This document shows, in pieces, positions 34,152 through 43,275 of a DNA stretch of 64,000 nt. The stretch spans positions 21,426-85,425 of the forward strand of contig NZ_NINX01000003.1 in the NCBI RefSeq assembly GCF_002188635.1, given 5' to 3'. Source of the DNA: Pigmentiphaga sp. NML030171 (GTDB lineage Bacteria > Pseudomonadota > Gammaproteobacteria > Burkholderiales > Burkholderiaceae_B). The first letter of the stretch is position 1; each line of letters starts with the position of its first letter. The notes beneath the pieces were generated by a model that saw nothing but the letters and a program-made list of their open reading frames with translations, did no database searches and had not been told where the DNA came from. The position numbers and the translations under genes are program-made.

Positions 34152-35104
34152 CCCGTGCCTTTCCGGCCGCGCTTGCCTTCCTTGTTTCCAAACAGTTCGA
34201 CCAGGCTCTCGCGCAGCCAGGTCAGCGCGGGATCCGCGTGATAGCGGTGGTGCCAGTACATGTTCAGGTCGAACACCGGAAACTTCACCGGGGATTCGCA
34301 GATTTCGAGGTTGGATTCCCGCACGGCCAGCCGGCCGAAGTTGCTGGGCACGGGCGCGATCAGGTTGGTGTCGGCCACGATGGGAAGCACCGACAGGAAG
34401 CTGCGCACGCGCAGCGCGATCTCGGCGCGCACCGCGCGGCTGAGCAGCACGCCCTCGACCGCCGCCAGGTGATGCGTCGCCGGCGGGGCGGCAAGGATGT
34501 GGCGCGAGTTGCGCAGCTGGCCCAGCGTCAGGGGCTTTCCCTGCGTGGCGCGGTCTTTGCGCCGCACATAGACGAAGTGCTCGGGAAACAGTGTCTGCTG
34601 GTGTATCTGCTTGCCCAGGCCGGGAATGAAACCCATGGCCATGTCGATGTCGCCCGAGGCCAGGCCCTCGCCCAGCTCCCGCAAGTCCGCCGAGAGGCTT
34701 TCCACCGTGATGCCGGGCGCGTGCTCGCCCAGGTAGGCCAGCAGCTTGGGCAGGAAGTAGCGCTCGCCGGCATCGCTCATGGCGATGCGGAACGAGCGGT
34801 GGGCATCCTGGGGCTTGAACTCCGTTCGTTCTATGGTGGTCCGCACGGTTTGCAATGCGGACGTGACGGGTATCGCCAGCTGTTCGGCAAAGGGCGTCGG
34901 TACGACGCCCCGCTGCATGCGCACGAACAGCGGATCGCCGTAGGTCTCGCGCAGCTTGGCCAGCCCGTAGCTGACCGCCGGCTGCGACAGGCCCAGACGT
35001 TGCCCGCAGGCGGTCAGGTTGCGCGTCTGGTAGATGGTATCGAACAGCTCAAGCAGGTTGAGGTCGATCTGCCTGGTCAGGGGCCGGGCCGGCATTCTTT
35101 CCAT
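34148..35104 (-). CDS. LysR-family transcriptional regulator (NodD/NahR group)
   Basis: 318 residues if started at MERMPARPLTRQIDLNLLEL (ATG at 35104). The open frame continues to 35305, but the extra residues do not resemble a LysR N-terminus and are antisense to the Bug gene. The winged helix includes LTACGQRLGLSQPAVSYGLA, and the effector domain starts at SFRIAMSDAGERYFL. It resembles the neighbouring LysR at 33171 in the wing and domain borders, so the two may be paralogues. Its 5' end overlaps the divergent Bug gene, leaving no normal promoter region. Confidence 0.85.
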   Translation of the reverse strand: MERMPARPLTRQIDLNLLELFDTIYQTRNLTACGQRLGLSQPAVSYGLAKLRETYGDPLFVRMQRGVVPTPFAEQLAIPVTSALQTVRTTIERTEFKPQDAHRSFRIAMSDAGERYFLPKLLAYLGEHAPGITVESLSADLRELGEGLASGDIDMAMGFIPGLGKQIHQQTLFPEHFVYVRRKDRATQGKPLTLGQLRNSRHILAAPPATHHLAAVEGVLLSRAVRAEIALRVRSFLSVLPIVADTNLIAPVPSNFGRLAVRESNLEICESPVKFPVFDLNMYWHHRYHADPALTWLRESLVELFGNKEGKRGRKGTG

Positions 35105-36035
35105 GGCCGCCACGGCGGCGAACGCGCAGTCCTTTCCCACGAAGCCCGTCCGCATCCTCACCCCCTCTTCCGTGGGCAGCGGCCCCGACGTCGCGCTGCG
35201 AGCCATCGCCGAGCAGCTCGGCAAGAAATGGGGACAACCCGTGCTCGTCGACAACCGCCCGGGCGGCAACGGCTTCGTCGCCACCGGCCTGTTCAAGCAG
35301 GCCAAGCCCGACGGCTACGAACTGATCGCGCCGGACAGCAGCCACATCGCGACGCATCCGCACACCTTCCGCAAGCTGCCCTACGACCCGCGAAAGGACT
35401 TCGAACCGATACGGCCGATCCTGAATACCGCGTTCTTCGTCGTGGTCGGCGCGAACAGCCCCTACAAGACGCTGGGGGACATCATCCGGGCCGCCAGGGA
35501 GCAACCCGGCCGGGTGACCTATGGATCGTGGTTCGTGGGCAGTCCCGGACACCTGGGCGGACTGCGGCTGCAATCGCTGAAAGGCATCGAGATGCTGCAC
35601 GTGCCGTTCAAGGACATGGGCCAGTTGATGGCCGCCGTCGCCGCCGGGGAAGTCGGGTGGACGCTGGGCAGCGACGCCAGCGCTGGACCGTTGGAGAAGG
35701 CGGGCAAGCTGCGCTATCTCGCGATCGCCGCGCCCACGCGCTCGCCCATCCATCCGCAGGTGCCTTCGGTGGACGAAAGCCCGGACACGAAGGGGTACGA
35801 CGTGCAGGCCTGGGTCGGCCTGTTCGCGCCGCCCGGCACGCCCGAGGCGATCAAGCAGCGCATCAGCGACGACGTCGCCGCCGTCCTGAAGTCGCCGCAG
35901 ATCGTCGAACGCTACCGGCTGCTGGGCTACGAGAACCCGGACCTCGATCCCGGGCAGTTCGCCGCCCGCATCCAGCGCGACACGGACGCCAGGGGCGCCG
36001 TCATCAAGCAGGCCGGCCTGCGGCTGGACGACTGA
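35034..36035 (+). CDS. Bug/TctC-family receptor with abnormal 5' end
   Basis: 333 residues if translated from the ATG at 35034. From QSFPTKPVRILTPSSVGSGP onward (about 35127) it is a normal Bug protein. The preceding MVSNSSSRLRSICLVRGRAG is antisense to the LysR N-terminus; only ILSMAATAANA looks like the end of a real signal peptide. The native start and promoter therefore appear lost. The hybrid leader, basic residues then a short hydrophobic stretch, might still act as a weak signal peptide. The ligand loop VGSGPD is also atypical. It could be a pseudogene; downstream genes continue in the same direction. Confidence 0.7.
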   Translation: MVSNSSSRLRSICLVRGRAGILSMAATAANAQSFPTKPVRILTPSSVGSGPDVALRAIAEQLGKKWGQPVLVDNRPGGNGFVATGLFKQAKPDGYELIAPDSSHIATHPHTFRKLPYDPRKDFEPIRPILNTAFFVVVGANSPYKTLGDIIRAAREQPGRVTYGSWFVGSPGHLGGLRLQSLKGIEMLHVPFKDMGQLMAAVAAGEVGWTLGSDASAGPLEKAGKLRYLAIAAPTRSPIHPQVPSVDESPDTKGYDVQAWVGLFAPPGTPEAIKQRISDDVAAVLKSPQIVERYRLLGYENPDLDPGQFAARIQRDTDARGAVIKQAGLRLDD

Positions 36036-36067
36036 CCGCCACGCGCAACCAGAAGAGGAAGCTTTTC

Positions 36068-36838
36068 ATGCAATCGAAGCCAAGGCCGGGAACGATGGAT
36101 CGATACCGGGTGCAAGGCCAGCTTGCCGTCGTGACCGGCAGCGCCCACGGCATCGGCCTCGCATGCGCCGGACTGCTGCGCGAAGCGGGAGCCCGAGTGG
36201 TGATCGTCGACCGCGACGGCCCCGCCGCCCGGGCCGCCGCGCAGGCGCTGGGCGACGGCGACGCCCGGGAACTGGATGTCCAGGATGCGGGCGGTATCGG
36301 CCCCGTGTTCGCTTCCATCCGCGCGCATCACGGCCCCATCGGCATCCTGATCAACAACGCCGGCATCTCGATCCGCAAGGGCGCCCTGGAACTGGAGCTG
36401 GAGATGTGGAGGCAGGTCCTGGACGTCAACGTGACCGGCGCCTTCCTGTGCGCGCGGGAAGCGGTGCGCAACATGGGCGCGGCGGGTGGCTGCATCGTCA
36501 ACACCGCATCCATCATGGGGCTGTCCGGCGGAAGCCTGTATCCCAACGCGGCCTACCATACCGCCAAGGGCGCGGTGGTCAACATGACGCGGTCGCTGGC
36601 GATCGAGTGGGCGCCGCGCCGGATTCGGGTCAACGCCGTGGCGCCGACCTGGACCCGCACCTCGTTCATCGGCGAACTCTCGGCCGACGTCCGTACGCGC
36701 ATCGATGCCCTGACTCCGCTGGGAAGGCTGGCCGAACCCGAGGACGTGGCCGAGGCCATGCTGTTCCTGGCCAGCCCCGCCGCCTCGATGATCACGGGGC
36801 ACATCCTTCCGGTGGACGGCGGCTACCTCGCCCAGTAG
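36068..36838 (+). CDS. Short-chain dehydrogenase/reductase (SDR)
   Basis: 256 residues from the ATG at 36068, after GAGGAAG. The classical SDR pattern is complete: cofactor loop TGSAHGIG at 24-30, Asp48 region (VDRDG) favouring NAD, NNAG at 96-99, and catalytic Ser148, Tyr163 and Lys167 (YHTAK). The C-terminal PVDGGYLAQ is typical of glucose/3-oxoacyl-reductase-like members. It interconverts an alcohol and a ketone. It lies 32 bp after the Bug gene and 9 bp before the exporter gene. Confidence 0.9.
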   Translation: MQSKPRPGTMDRYRVQGQLAVVTGSAHGIGLACAGLLREAGARVVIVDRDGPAARAAAQALGDGDARELDVQDAGGIGPVFASIRAHHGPIGILINNAGISIRKGALELELEMWRQVLDVNVTGAFLCAREAVRNMGAAGGCIVNTASIMGLSGGSLYPNAAYHTAKGAVVNMTRSLAIEWAPRRIRVNAVAPTWTRTSFIGELSADVRTRIDALTPLGRLAEPEDVAEAMLFLASPAASMITGHILPVDGGYLAQ

Positions 36839-36847
36839 ATTCCGTCC

Positions 36848-37693
36848 ATGCCTCCCGTTGCCATTGCCTGCGCCATCCTCGCCCCGCTGATCTGGGGCGC
36901 CCAACTCGTCGTCATCAAGATCGGCCTCGCGGCGTTCCCGCCGCTGTTCTTCGTGTCGCTGCGCTTCGCCATCCTCTCGGCCATCCTGCTTCCCTTCGTG
37001 CCCCGGCCACGGCGCGACCAGGTGTGGCCTGTCATCCTGATCTCCATCTTCATGGGCGGCCTGAACTTCTCGCTGATCTTCATGGGACTGGGGCAAGGTC
37101 AGGCCAGCCTGGCCGGCGTGGCCATCCAGCTGGCGACGCCGTTCACGGTGCTGCTGGCCTGGCCGCTGCTGGGCGAACGTCCGCCGCTGCGCGTCCTGCT
37201 GGGCGTGGCCATCGCGTTCGGGGGCGTGGCCCTGGCCACCGTCGATCCCGGCGCGCAGGTCGCGCTGCTGCCCACGCTCATGTTCGTCGGCGCGGCCTTC
37301 GGCCTGGCCATGGGCGGCGTGCTGACGAAGCGCTACGGCCCCTTCGATCCGTTCATGCTGGTCGCCTGGATGTCCACCCTCGCACTGCCGCAGATTTTCG
37401 TCATGTCGCTGGCGATGGAAACCGGCCAGATCGACGCGCTGCGATCCGCCCCCGGCTCGGCCTGGCTGGCGCTGGCCTACACCGTGCTCCTGGGAGGCAT
37501 CGCCGGCTTCGGACTCTGGTTCTGGCTGATCGGCCGCTATTCGATGGCGCGGGTCGCGCCGTATGGCCTGCTGCAGACGGCATTCGCCGTCATCACCGCC
37601 ACCCTCTTCCTGGACGAACCGCTGACCGTCACGCTGGTGGGCGGCATGTTCCTCTGCATCGCGGGGGTGGCCATCACGCAGCGCCGCACCTGA
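36848..37693 (+). CDS. EamA-family drug/metabolite transporter
   Basis: 281 residues forming about ten hydrophobic helices, arranged as two EamA repeats. Marks include the first helix IACAILAPLIWGAQLVVIKI, the WPLLGERPPLRVLLG motif closing repeat one, and LFLDEPLTVTLVGGMFLCIA near the end, where E-P/L-T is typical. DMT-superfamily members export or exchange metabolites across the inner membrane. The direction and ligand are unknown. It is co-oriented with the SDR gene. Confidence 0.88.
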   Translation: MPPVAIACAILAPLIWGAQLVVIKIGLAAFPPLFFVSLRFAILSAILLPFVPRPRRDQVWPVILISIFMGGLNFSLIFMGLGQGQASLAGVAIQLATPFTVLLAWPLLGERPPLRVLLGVAIAFGGVALATVDPGAQVALLPTLMFVGAAFGLAMGGVLTKRYGPFDPFMLVAWMSTLALPQIFVMSLAMETGQIDALRSAPGSAWLALAYTVLLGGIAGFGLWFWLIGRYSMARVAPYGLLQTAFAVITATLFLDEPLTVTLVGGMFLCIAGVAITQRRT

Positions 37694-37697
37694 CCGC

Positions 37698-38363
37698 TCA
37701 GCCAGCCAGGTGCGCCATCACCAGCGAACGCAGCACCGGCAGCCGCCCCGAGAAGAAATGGTCGGCGCCCGGCACCACGACCACCGGCTGCATGCGAGGC
37801 CGCGCCCAGTCGAATACCAGCGGCAAAGGAACACGGTCGTCCAGTTCGCCGTGGACCACCATCGCATCCGGAACGTCCGCGGGCGGATCGTAGCGGCGCC
37901 TTCCCGGGATGTCGCCAGCCGGCATCCCGGCCAGGCACACGCGCCAGGCCGGATCGCCGCGATCGGCCAAGGCCCGCGCCACCCGGGCCTGCACGAACGC
38001 GCCGAAGGAAAACCCGACCAGCGCCAGCCGCGTGCCGGGACGAGCGTCGCGCAGCGCGTGGCATAGCGCCAGCACGTCGTCGGTCTCGCCCTCGCCTTCG
38101 CCATGCGGACCGGTACTGTGTCCCACGCCACGGAAATTGGGCCGGGCGACCAGCCAGCCCGCGTCGCACAGCGCCCGCGCCAGGAACTGGGGAATCTTGT
38201 GCCGGGCGTTCCCGCCCTGCAGCGGATGAGGATGAGTGACAACCGCGAGACCGGTCACGGCGCCGCCGGGCAGGTCGAACACGACCTCCAGGTCTCCCGC
38301 CGGACCGTCCAGCAACGCGCTGCCGCTCTGGGTCAGATCGAGTGGTTTCATGGTGGGAATCAT
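37698..38363 (-). CDS. Alpha/beta hydrolase (dienelactone-hydrolase-like fold)
   Basis: 221 residues. The nucleophile is Ser in VGFSFGAF, the acid lies in HGELDDRVPL and the base in PGADHFFSGR. The HPHPLQGGNARHKIP start is characteristic of a small conserved proteobacterial hydrolase group (COG2945-like). A second start, MKPLDL at 38351, is equally possible. It is convergent with the exporter gene (4 bp apart) and divergent from comM. A general housekeeping esterase role is likely. Confidence 0.8.
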   Translation of the reverse strand: MIPTMKPLDLTQSGSALLDGPAGDLEVVFDLPGGAVTGLAVVTHPHPLQGGNARHKIPQFLARALCDAGWLVARPNFRGVGHSTGPHGEGEGETDDVLALCHALRDARPGTRLALVGFSFGAFVQARVARALADRGDPAWRVCLAGMPAGDIPGRRRYDPPADVPDAMVVHGELDDRVPLPLVFDWARPRMQPVVVVPGADHFFSGRLPVLRSLVMAHLAG

Positions 38364-38467
38364 ACGCGGTCATGGCGGGTGGCTTCGCTGGGACACCTTT
38401 GTCCCGCCCGGCCGCCGGGCGCGCCGCGTTTGGACGGATACTGCGGCTTTCCTTTCCCCCTGCCGCC

Positions 38468-40003
38468 ATGACTCTTGCCGTCCTTGCCAGCTGCGCCCTG
38501 ACCGGCATCGACGCGCCGCCGGTGCGCGTCGAGGTCCACCTGGCGCCGGGCCTGCCTTCCTTCACCATGGTCGGCCTGGCCGATACCGAGGTGCGCGAAA
38601 GCCGCGAGCGCGTGCGTGCCGCGCTGCTCAGTTCCGGCTTCGACTTCCCGGCGGGCCGGCTGACCGTCAACCTGGCGCCCGCCGACCTGCCCAAGGAATC
38701 CGGGCGCTTCGACCTGCCCATCGCGGTGGGCGTGCTGCTGGCATCCGGGCAGATCGCCATGCCCTCGCTGGCCGGCCGCGTTCGCGCGCGGGACGCCGTC
38801 CCGCCGCTGGCCCGGCTGGTGCTGGCCGGCGAACTGTCGCTGACCGGCGCGCTGGTGCCCGTCGCGGGTGCCCTGGCCATTGCCCTGTCGTTGTCGCGGC
38901 GCCAGCCGGGCGCCGAACTGCTGCTGCCCGCCGGCAGCGCCGGACAGGCGGCGCGGGTGCCGGGACTGCGGGTCTACGGCGCCGCCACGCTGCGCGATGT
39001 CGTGGCGCACCTGGAGGAAAAACAGGTGCTGGCCGCCACGGCCGGCCACGCCGATGCCGCCGCCGGCCTGCCGCCCTGCCTGTCCGACGTCAAGGGCCAG
39101 TACGGCGCACGCCGGGCCCTGGAGGTCGCGGCGGCCGGCGGCCACAACCTGCTGATGCTGGGGCCGCCGGGTTCGGGCAAGAGCATGCTCGCGCAGCGCC
39201 TGCCCGGCCTGCTCCCTCCGCTGCGGCATGACGATGCGCTGGAAGCCGCCGCCATCGCCAGTCTTGCGCCCGGCCCCTCGCCCCCCTTCGGCCTGCGGCC
39301 GTTCCGCGCGCCGCACCATTCGGTATCGGGTGCCGCGCTGGTGGGCGGAGGCACTCGGCCCCGGCCCGGGGAAATCACCTTCGCCCACCTGGGCGTGCTG
39401 TTCCTGGACGAGCTGCCCGAGTTCGGCCGGCACGTGCTCGATACCCTGCGCGAACCGCTGGAAACCGGCCGCGTCTCCATCGCACGCGCCCAGCACCGCA
39501 CCGACTATCCGGCGCGCTTCCAGCTGGTGGCCGCGATGAACCCCTGCCGGTGCGGCTGGCACGGCAGCAACGTGAAAGCCTGCGCCTGCACGCCCGACCA
39601 GGTGGCCGCCTACCGGGCACGGCTGTCCGGCCCGCTGCTCGATCGCATCGATCTCCAGGTCGAGGTCCCCGCCGCCGGCGACGACTGGGCCGACCTGCCT
39701 CCCGGCGAACCCACCGCCGCCGTGCGCCAGCGAGTCGAGACCGCCCTGGACCTGCAGCATCGCCGCCAGGGTTGTGCCAACGCGGCGCTCGCACCGGGGC
39801 AGGTCGACGCCTACTGCCGTCCCGATGCCGCCGCCCGGGCCTTGTGGAAACAGGCCATGAAGCAGTTCGCGTGGTCGGCGCGCACGGCGCACCGGGTATT
39901 GAAGGTGGCGCGGACGGTGGCAGACCTGGCGGGCGCGGCCGAGATCGGCAGCCCGCACATGGCCGAGGCGGTGCAGTTCCGACGGCCATTGAGGGAACGA
40001 TAG
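38468..40003 (+). CDS. comM: ComM/YifB-family magnesium-chelatase-like AAA+ ATPase
   Basis: 511 residues from the ATG at 38468; an upstream open extension is unsupported. An N-terminal Lon-S5-like domain (LASCALTGIDAPPVRVEVHL, DLPKESGRFDLPIAVG) precedes the AAA+ core with Walker A GPPGSGKS at 232-239 and Walker B VLFLDELPE. A cysteine cluster (NPCRCGWHG, then CACTP) and a C-terminal Mg-chelatase domain follow. ComM is a hexameric helicase aiding branch migration during natural transformation. In this largely metabolic window it is a core-genome anchor. Confidence 0.93.
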   Translation: MTLAVLASCALTGIDAPPVRVEVHLAPGLPSFTMVGLADTEVRESRERVRAALLSSGFDFPAGRLTVNLAPADLPKESGRFDLPIAVGVLLASGQIAMPSLAGRVRARDAVPPLARLVLAGELSLTGALVPVAGALAIALSLSRRQPGAELLLPAGSAGQAARVPGLRVYGAATLRDVVAHLEEKQVLAATAGHADAAAGLPPCLSDVKGQYGARRALEVAAAGGHNLLMLGPPGSGKSMLAQRLPGLLPPLRHDDALEAAAIASLAPGPSPPFGLRPFRAPHHSVSGAALVGGGTRPRPGEITFAHLGVLFLDELPEFGRHVLDTLREPLETGRVSIARAQHRTDYPARFQLVAAMNPCRCGWHGSNVKACACTPDQVAAYRARLSGPLLDRIDLQVEVPAAGDDWADLPPGEPTAAVRQRVETALDLQHRRQGCANAALAPGQVDAYCRPDAAARALWKQAMKQFAWSARTAHRVLKVARTVADLAGAAEIGSPHMAEAVQFRRPLRER

Positions 40004-40173
40004 GCACGGCCACGCCGGGTCCATCAACAATCGACCATTCCGTATCGACCATCCTCCTCGATGGCCCCTACAATCACGGTCGCTCAAACATGCGCCCGGG
40101 TTGCTCATCCCCCTATGACCGCCTGTCCTTCTGCCCGACGAGATCCGATACGCCCCACCCCGACCGGTGCGGC

Positions 40174-41301
40174 ATGAGCGTTGAATTCGTCATCGGAGTG
40201 CTGAATACCTCCATGTCGGCGATCTTCGGCGCAAGCTTGCTGGCCCTTTGGTACTACCAGCGCGAACTGGGCTATATCGCCATCCTCGTGGGCTCGTACG
40301 CGGTAAGAATCCTGTCCTTCGGCAGCCTGTATGCCGCCTTCGCGCTGGACATGCTGGCACTGCGCATGGCGGCCAATACGCTGATCCTGATAGCAACGAT
40401 GCTGCTGTCCATCGCGATTTCCAAGCGGCTGCGGATCCGGCCGCACTACGGCAGCCTGACGGCCATGACGGCGATATCGCTGGTGGGCGGAGGCTTCTTT
40501 CTGCTGGTACAGGACAACCTGCCGATGCGGGCCGCCATCATCAACCTGGGGCTGGCCTCGATCTGCTTCGTGATGCTGGCCGACCTGGCCACGCGCCGCC
40601 AGCGGACACCGGTCGAACAACTGCTGTTCGCCCAGATCGTCATCGCGCTCCTGAGCTTCGCCGTACGGCCCCTGACCTTCCTGATTCCCTGGATCGACCC
40701 CGCGCAGTCCGAAGCCGTCTACTGGATCGTGGTGTCGATCTCCGACACGCTGATCTGCTCGACACTGGCGGCAGCCATCTTCGCGGTCATCGCCGTCGAC
40801 GTGATGGACCGGTTCAAGGCCGAAGCCCAGATCGACATGCTGTCCGGCCTGTTCAACCGCCGAGGCTTCGAAGCGCGCGCGCAGCCCGTGCTGGCCCGGC
40901 AGACCGGCACCGCGCCCGCCGCGCTCATCCTGACCGACCTGGATCACTTCAAGTCCATCAACGACCGCTTCGGGCACCTGGACGGCGACAAGGTCATCCG
41001 GACCTTCTCCGACATCCTGAAGGACAAGGCGCCGCGCGACGCCGTCGTGGGACGCATAGGCGGCGAGGAATTCGCGGTCCTGCTGCCGCCGGGACTGGCC
41101 GCTGCGGCCCACGCCATGGCCGATACCGCCCGGTCCGCGTTCAAGGCCGCGGCACCTGGCATCTTCGCGCACGCCTGCCACCCCACCGCGAGCTTCGGGA
41201 TCGCCGTCGCTCGTGCGGGCGACAACCTCCTGGCCCTGATGGAGCGTGCCGACCGCTCCCTGTACCAGGCGAAGAACGACGGGCGGGACTGCATTCGATA
41301 G
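40174..41301 (+). CDS. Membrane-bound diguanylate cyclase (GGDEF)
   Basis: 375 residues from the ATG at 40174 (MSVEFVIGVLNTS). Six or so hydrophobic helices fill residues 1-200, ending DRFKAEAQIDMLSGLFNRRG, the usual linker into a GGDEF domain. The active motif is GRIGGEEF, and the substrate-binding LTDLDHFKSINDRFGH is intact, so c-di-GMP synthesis is expected. The inhibitory RxxD site is absent (APRD at that place). A 170-bp gap before it (40004-40173) contains no gene. It is convergent with another cyclase 15 bp away. Confidence 0.9.
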   Translation: MSVEFVIGVLNTSMSAIFGASLLALWYYQRELGYIAILVGSYAVRILSFGSLYAAFALDMLALRMAANTLILIATMLLSIAISKRLRIRPHYGSLTAMTAISLVGGGFFLLVQDNLPMRAAIINLGLASICFVMLADLATRRQRTPVEQLLFAQIVIALLSFAVRPLTFLIPWIDPAQSEAVYWIVVSISDTLICSTLAAAIFAVIAVDVMDRFKAEAQIDMLSGLFNRRGFEARAQPVLARQTGTAPAALILTDLDHFKSINDRFGHLDGDKVIRTFSDILKDKAPRDAVVGRIGGEEFAVLLPPGLAAAAHAMADTARSAFKAAAPGIFAHACHPTASFGIAVARAGDNLLALMERADRSLYQAKNDGRDCIR

Positions 41302-41315
41302 GCGCGGCGCCTTCG

Positions 41316-43061
41316 CTATGCAAGCGTCGCTCGTTCGCCCCGAAGAGTTCCGGACGCGGCTATTGACCTGACGGCAGTCCGGGTTCGATTACGCCCCGCG
41401 CTCTTGGCTTCGTAAAGCAGCTTGTCGGCCCGTTCATAGAGCTTCACGAAGCCTTCATCGTCCAAGGCCCTCGCCACGCCCATGCTGGCGGTAACGGGTC
41501 GTCCGAGCCCCGGAACCCTATCGGCAACGATTGCGGGGATCGCCTGTCGCCGCCGCTCGGCCTCGATACCGGCATCCTCGCCACGCAGGAAAAGCACGAA
41601 CTCTTCGCCGCCAAGGCGATAGGCCACAACGTCCGGACCGGCCTCGATGGCGCTGGCCACGGCCTTGAGCACCGCGTCTCCGACCGCATGCCCGTTCAAG
41701 TCATTGATCGCCTTGAAATGATCGAGATCGATGACGGCCAGCGTGTCGAAGCCTTCGACTCGAAGCCGCGCGAACTGTCTTTCGATCGCCCGCCGGTTGA
41801 ACAATCCCGTCAAGGGGTCGGTTTCGGAAAGCCGTTCAAGCAGATAGGCTTCGGTGCGCGCACGATCCCGCTCTCGCTTCATCGTCATGAAGCGGTCCGC
41901 CACGCCAAGCGTCGTGAAGAGGACTTCACACAGGCAACCCGCGTAGAACATGAGCATGGCGTCAGCGCTGTGGAACCAGGGCGTCACCCCCGTCACCAGG
42001 CGGGTCAGCCCGACGAACACCATGGGCGTGTATCCGACTGTCTGGAACTTCGCGGCACGGCTTCCACGGCGCAGCGCGTCGATCATCGACAGGATGAAAA
42101 CGATAAGGATCGGCGCGAACGCCGCCGTGTAGGCACTCGATTGCACGGGCCGCGCAACGAACGGGAACGCCGCGTGCAATGCACTCAGGAATATTGCCCA
42201 CACCGCGCAATACGGCAGCATGCGCCGAAGAACGGGATGCATCAGTCCGGACTCGATGAAGCTGTAGGTGAACATCGTGCCGGAAGCGACGGTTGCTCCG
42301 AAGATCACCGTCGTCATCCAGCTCAGCGTCATCGCGGGCGGATCGAACAGCACGACCGAGATGTTCGACGAGACCAGCAGGGTCATCAGCAGCGACAGCG
42401 TGAGCGCCGAATGCCAGAGCACGAACGGTTTGCGCAGTACCTGATAGAACGCCGCATTGAAGATCAGCGGCATGACGAGCATGCCCGCAAGCGCGGAAAC
42501 GATGACCAGGAGCCGCGAGGCACCGGCGCCGTCGCCCGCGGCATCCTCGGACGCCAGATAGGCTTTCTCCAGCGTCATCCGGTGGCTGGGCAGGTCAATG
42601 GCGACGACGATCTGCTTCGTCACGCGCGTTACCTCGGGCAGGGAAGCCTTGAAGTACCCGCCGACCATCGAACTGGACAGGGCGGCGGCGGGAATGGTGC
42701 TTTGCCGGACCGTGCCGTCCTGGTCGATCGCAAGCAGATGCACCGCCTCGAGTGCGCTGCGCCGCGAGAGAAAATACCGGGGAAGGGGGCCGTCCGGGCC
42801 AAGATCGAAACGAAGCAGCGCCCGCTCCGCATCGATGGAAAATTCTCGATCGGCACAGGACCATCGCTCGTCCGACCTGGCCATCGCGACGAGGTCATCC
42901 GACAATCCGCCGGATGCCCAGCAAGCGCTGCGAATGTCGGCGAAATCGGCCGCGATGGCCGGCACTGCGCCAAGGTACGCCAGTATCGCCATGAGCAGCG
43001 ACACCGCCAAGACACACTTTCGAAAGCGACCCCACGCCATAACGCCTCGACAGCGCAACAA
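41316..43061 (-). CDS. Diguanylate cyclase with periplasmic and seven-helix (7TMR-DISM-like) sensor
   Basis: 581 residues. A signal-anchor (FRKCVLAVSLLMAILAYLGA) leads into a ~150-residue periplasmic domain with several cysteines (ACWASGG, WSCADREF). About seven hydrophobic helices follow, then a short helix and the GGDEF domain. The catalytic motif is YRLGGEEF, with the conserved IDLDHFKAINDLNGH. The RxxD inhibitory site is missing (AGPD). An ATG at 43040 (MAWGRF) is an alternative start. It probably turns an extracytoplasmic signal into c-di-GMP. Confidence 0.88.
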   Translation of the reverse strand: MLRCRGVMAWGRFRKCVLAVSLLMAILAYLGAVPAIAADFADIRSACWASGGLSDDLVAMARSDERWSCADREFSIDAERALLRFDLGPDGPLPRYFLSRRSALEAVHLLAIDQDGTVRQSTIPAAALSSSMVGGYFKASLPEVTRVTKQIVVAIDLPSHRMTLEKAYLASEDAAGDGAGASRLLVIVSALAGMLVMPLIFNAAFYQVLRKPFVLWHSALTLSLLMTLLVSSNISVVLFDPPAMTLSWMTTVIFGATVASGTMFTYSFIESGLMHPVLRRMLPYCAVWAIFLSALHAAFPFVARPVQSSAYTAAFAPILIVFILSMIDALRRGSRAAKFQTVGYTPMVFVGLTRLVTGVTPWFHSADAMLMFYAGCLCEVLFTTLGVADRFMTMKRERDRARTEAYLLERLSETDPLTGLFNRRAIERQFARLRVEGFDTLAVIDLDHFKAINDLNGHAVGDAVLKAVASAIEAGPDVVAYRLGGEEFVLFLRGEDAGIEAERRRQAIPAIVADRVPGLGRPVTASMGVARALDDEGFVKLYERADKLLYEAKSAGRNRTRTAVRSIAASGTLRGERATLA

Positions 43062-43148
43062 GATTTCGATGCAGTCAAGCGCGTCCGATATCAGCTTGGC
43101 AGAGCAGTCGCCCGATAGGCCGGAAGCAGGGCGGCAGGGCGCTGGGCT

Positions 43149-43176
43149 GCTAAACGCGGCAGTTTAGCAAACTGCC
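43149..43176. promoter_or_regulatory. Overlapping inverted repeats (alternative dyads)
   Basis: Two perfect dyads share a middle arm. Dyad A is GCTAAAC-N6-GTTTAGC (43149-43168). Dyad B is GGCAGTTT-AGC-AAACTGCC (43158-43176). They cannot form at the same time as hairpins, or they offer two overlapping dimer sites as DNA. They lie in the 214-bp gap (43062-43275) between the divergent sensor cyclase and DinB genes, which holds no gene. The region looks like an operator; an RNA switch is less likely because the distance to either start is about 90-100 bp. Confidence 0.55.
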
Positions 43177-43275
43177 CGCGCCAGAATGGGCCCGAATCGC
43201 CAGGGGAAATAGGGCTAGTTCGCGGTTTCACCTTGATATCCTGCCGTCAGTCAGGAACGTCAAGGAACTCGCGAC

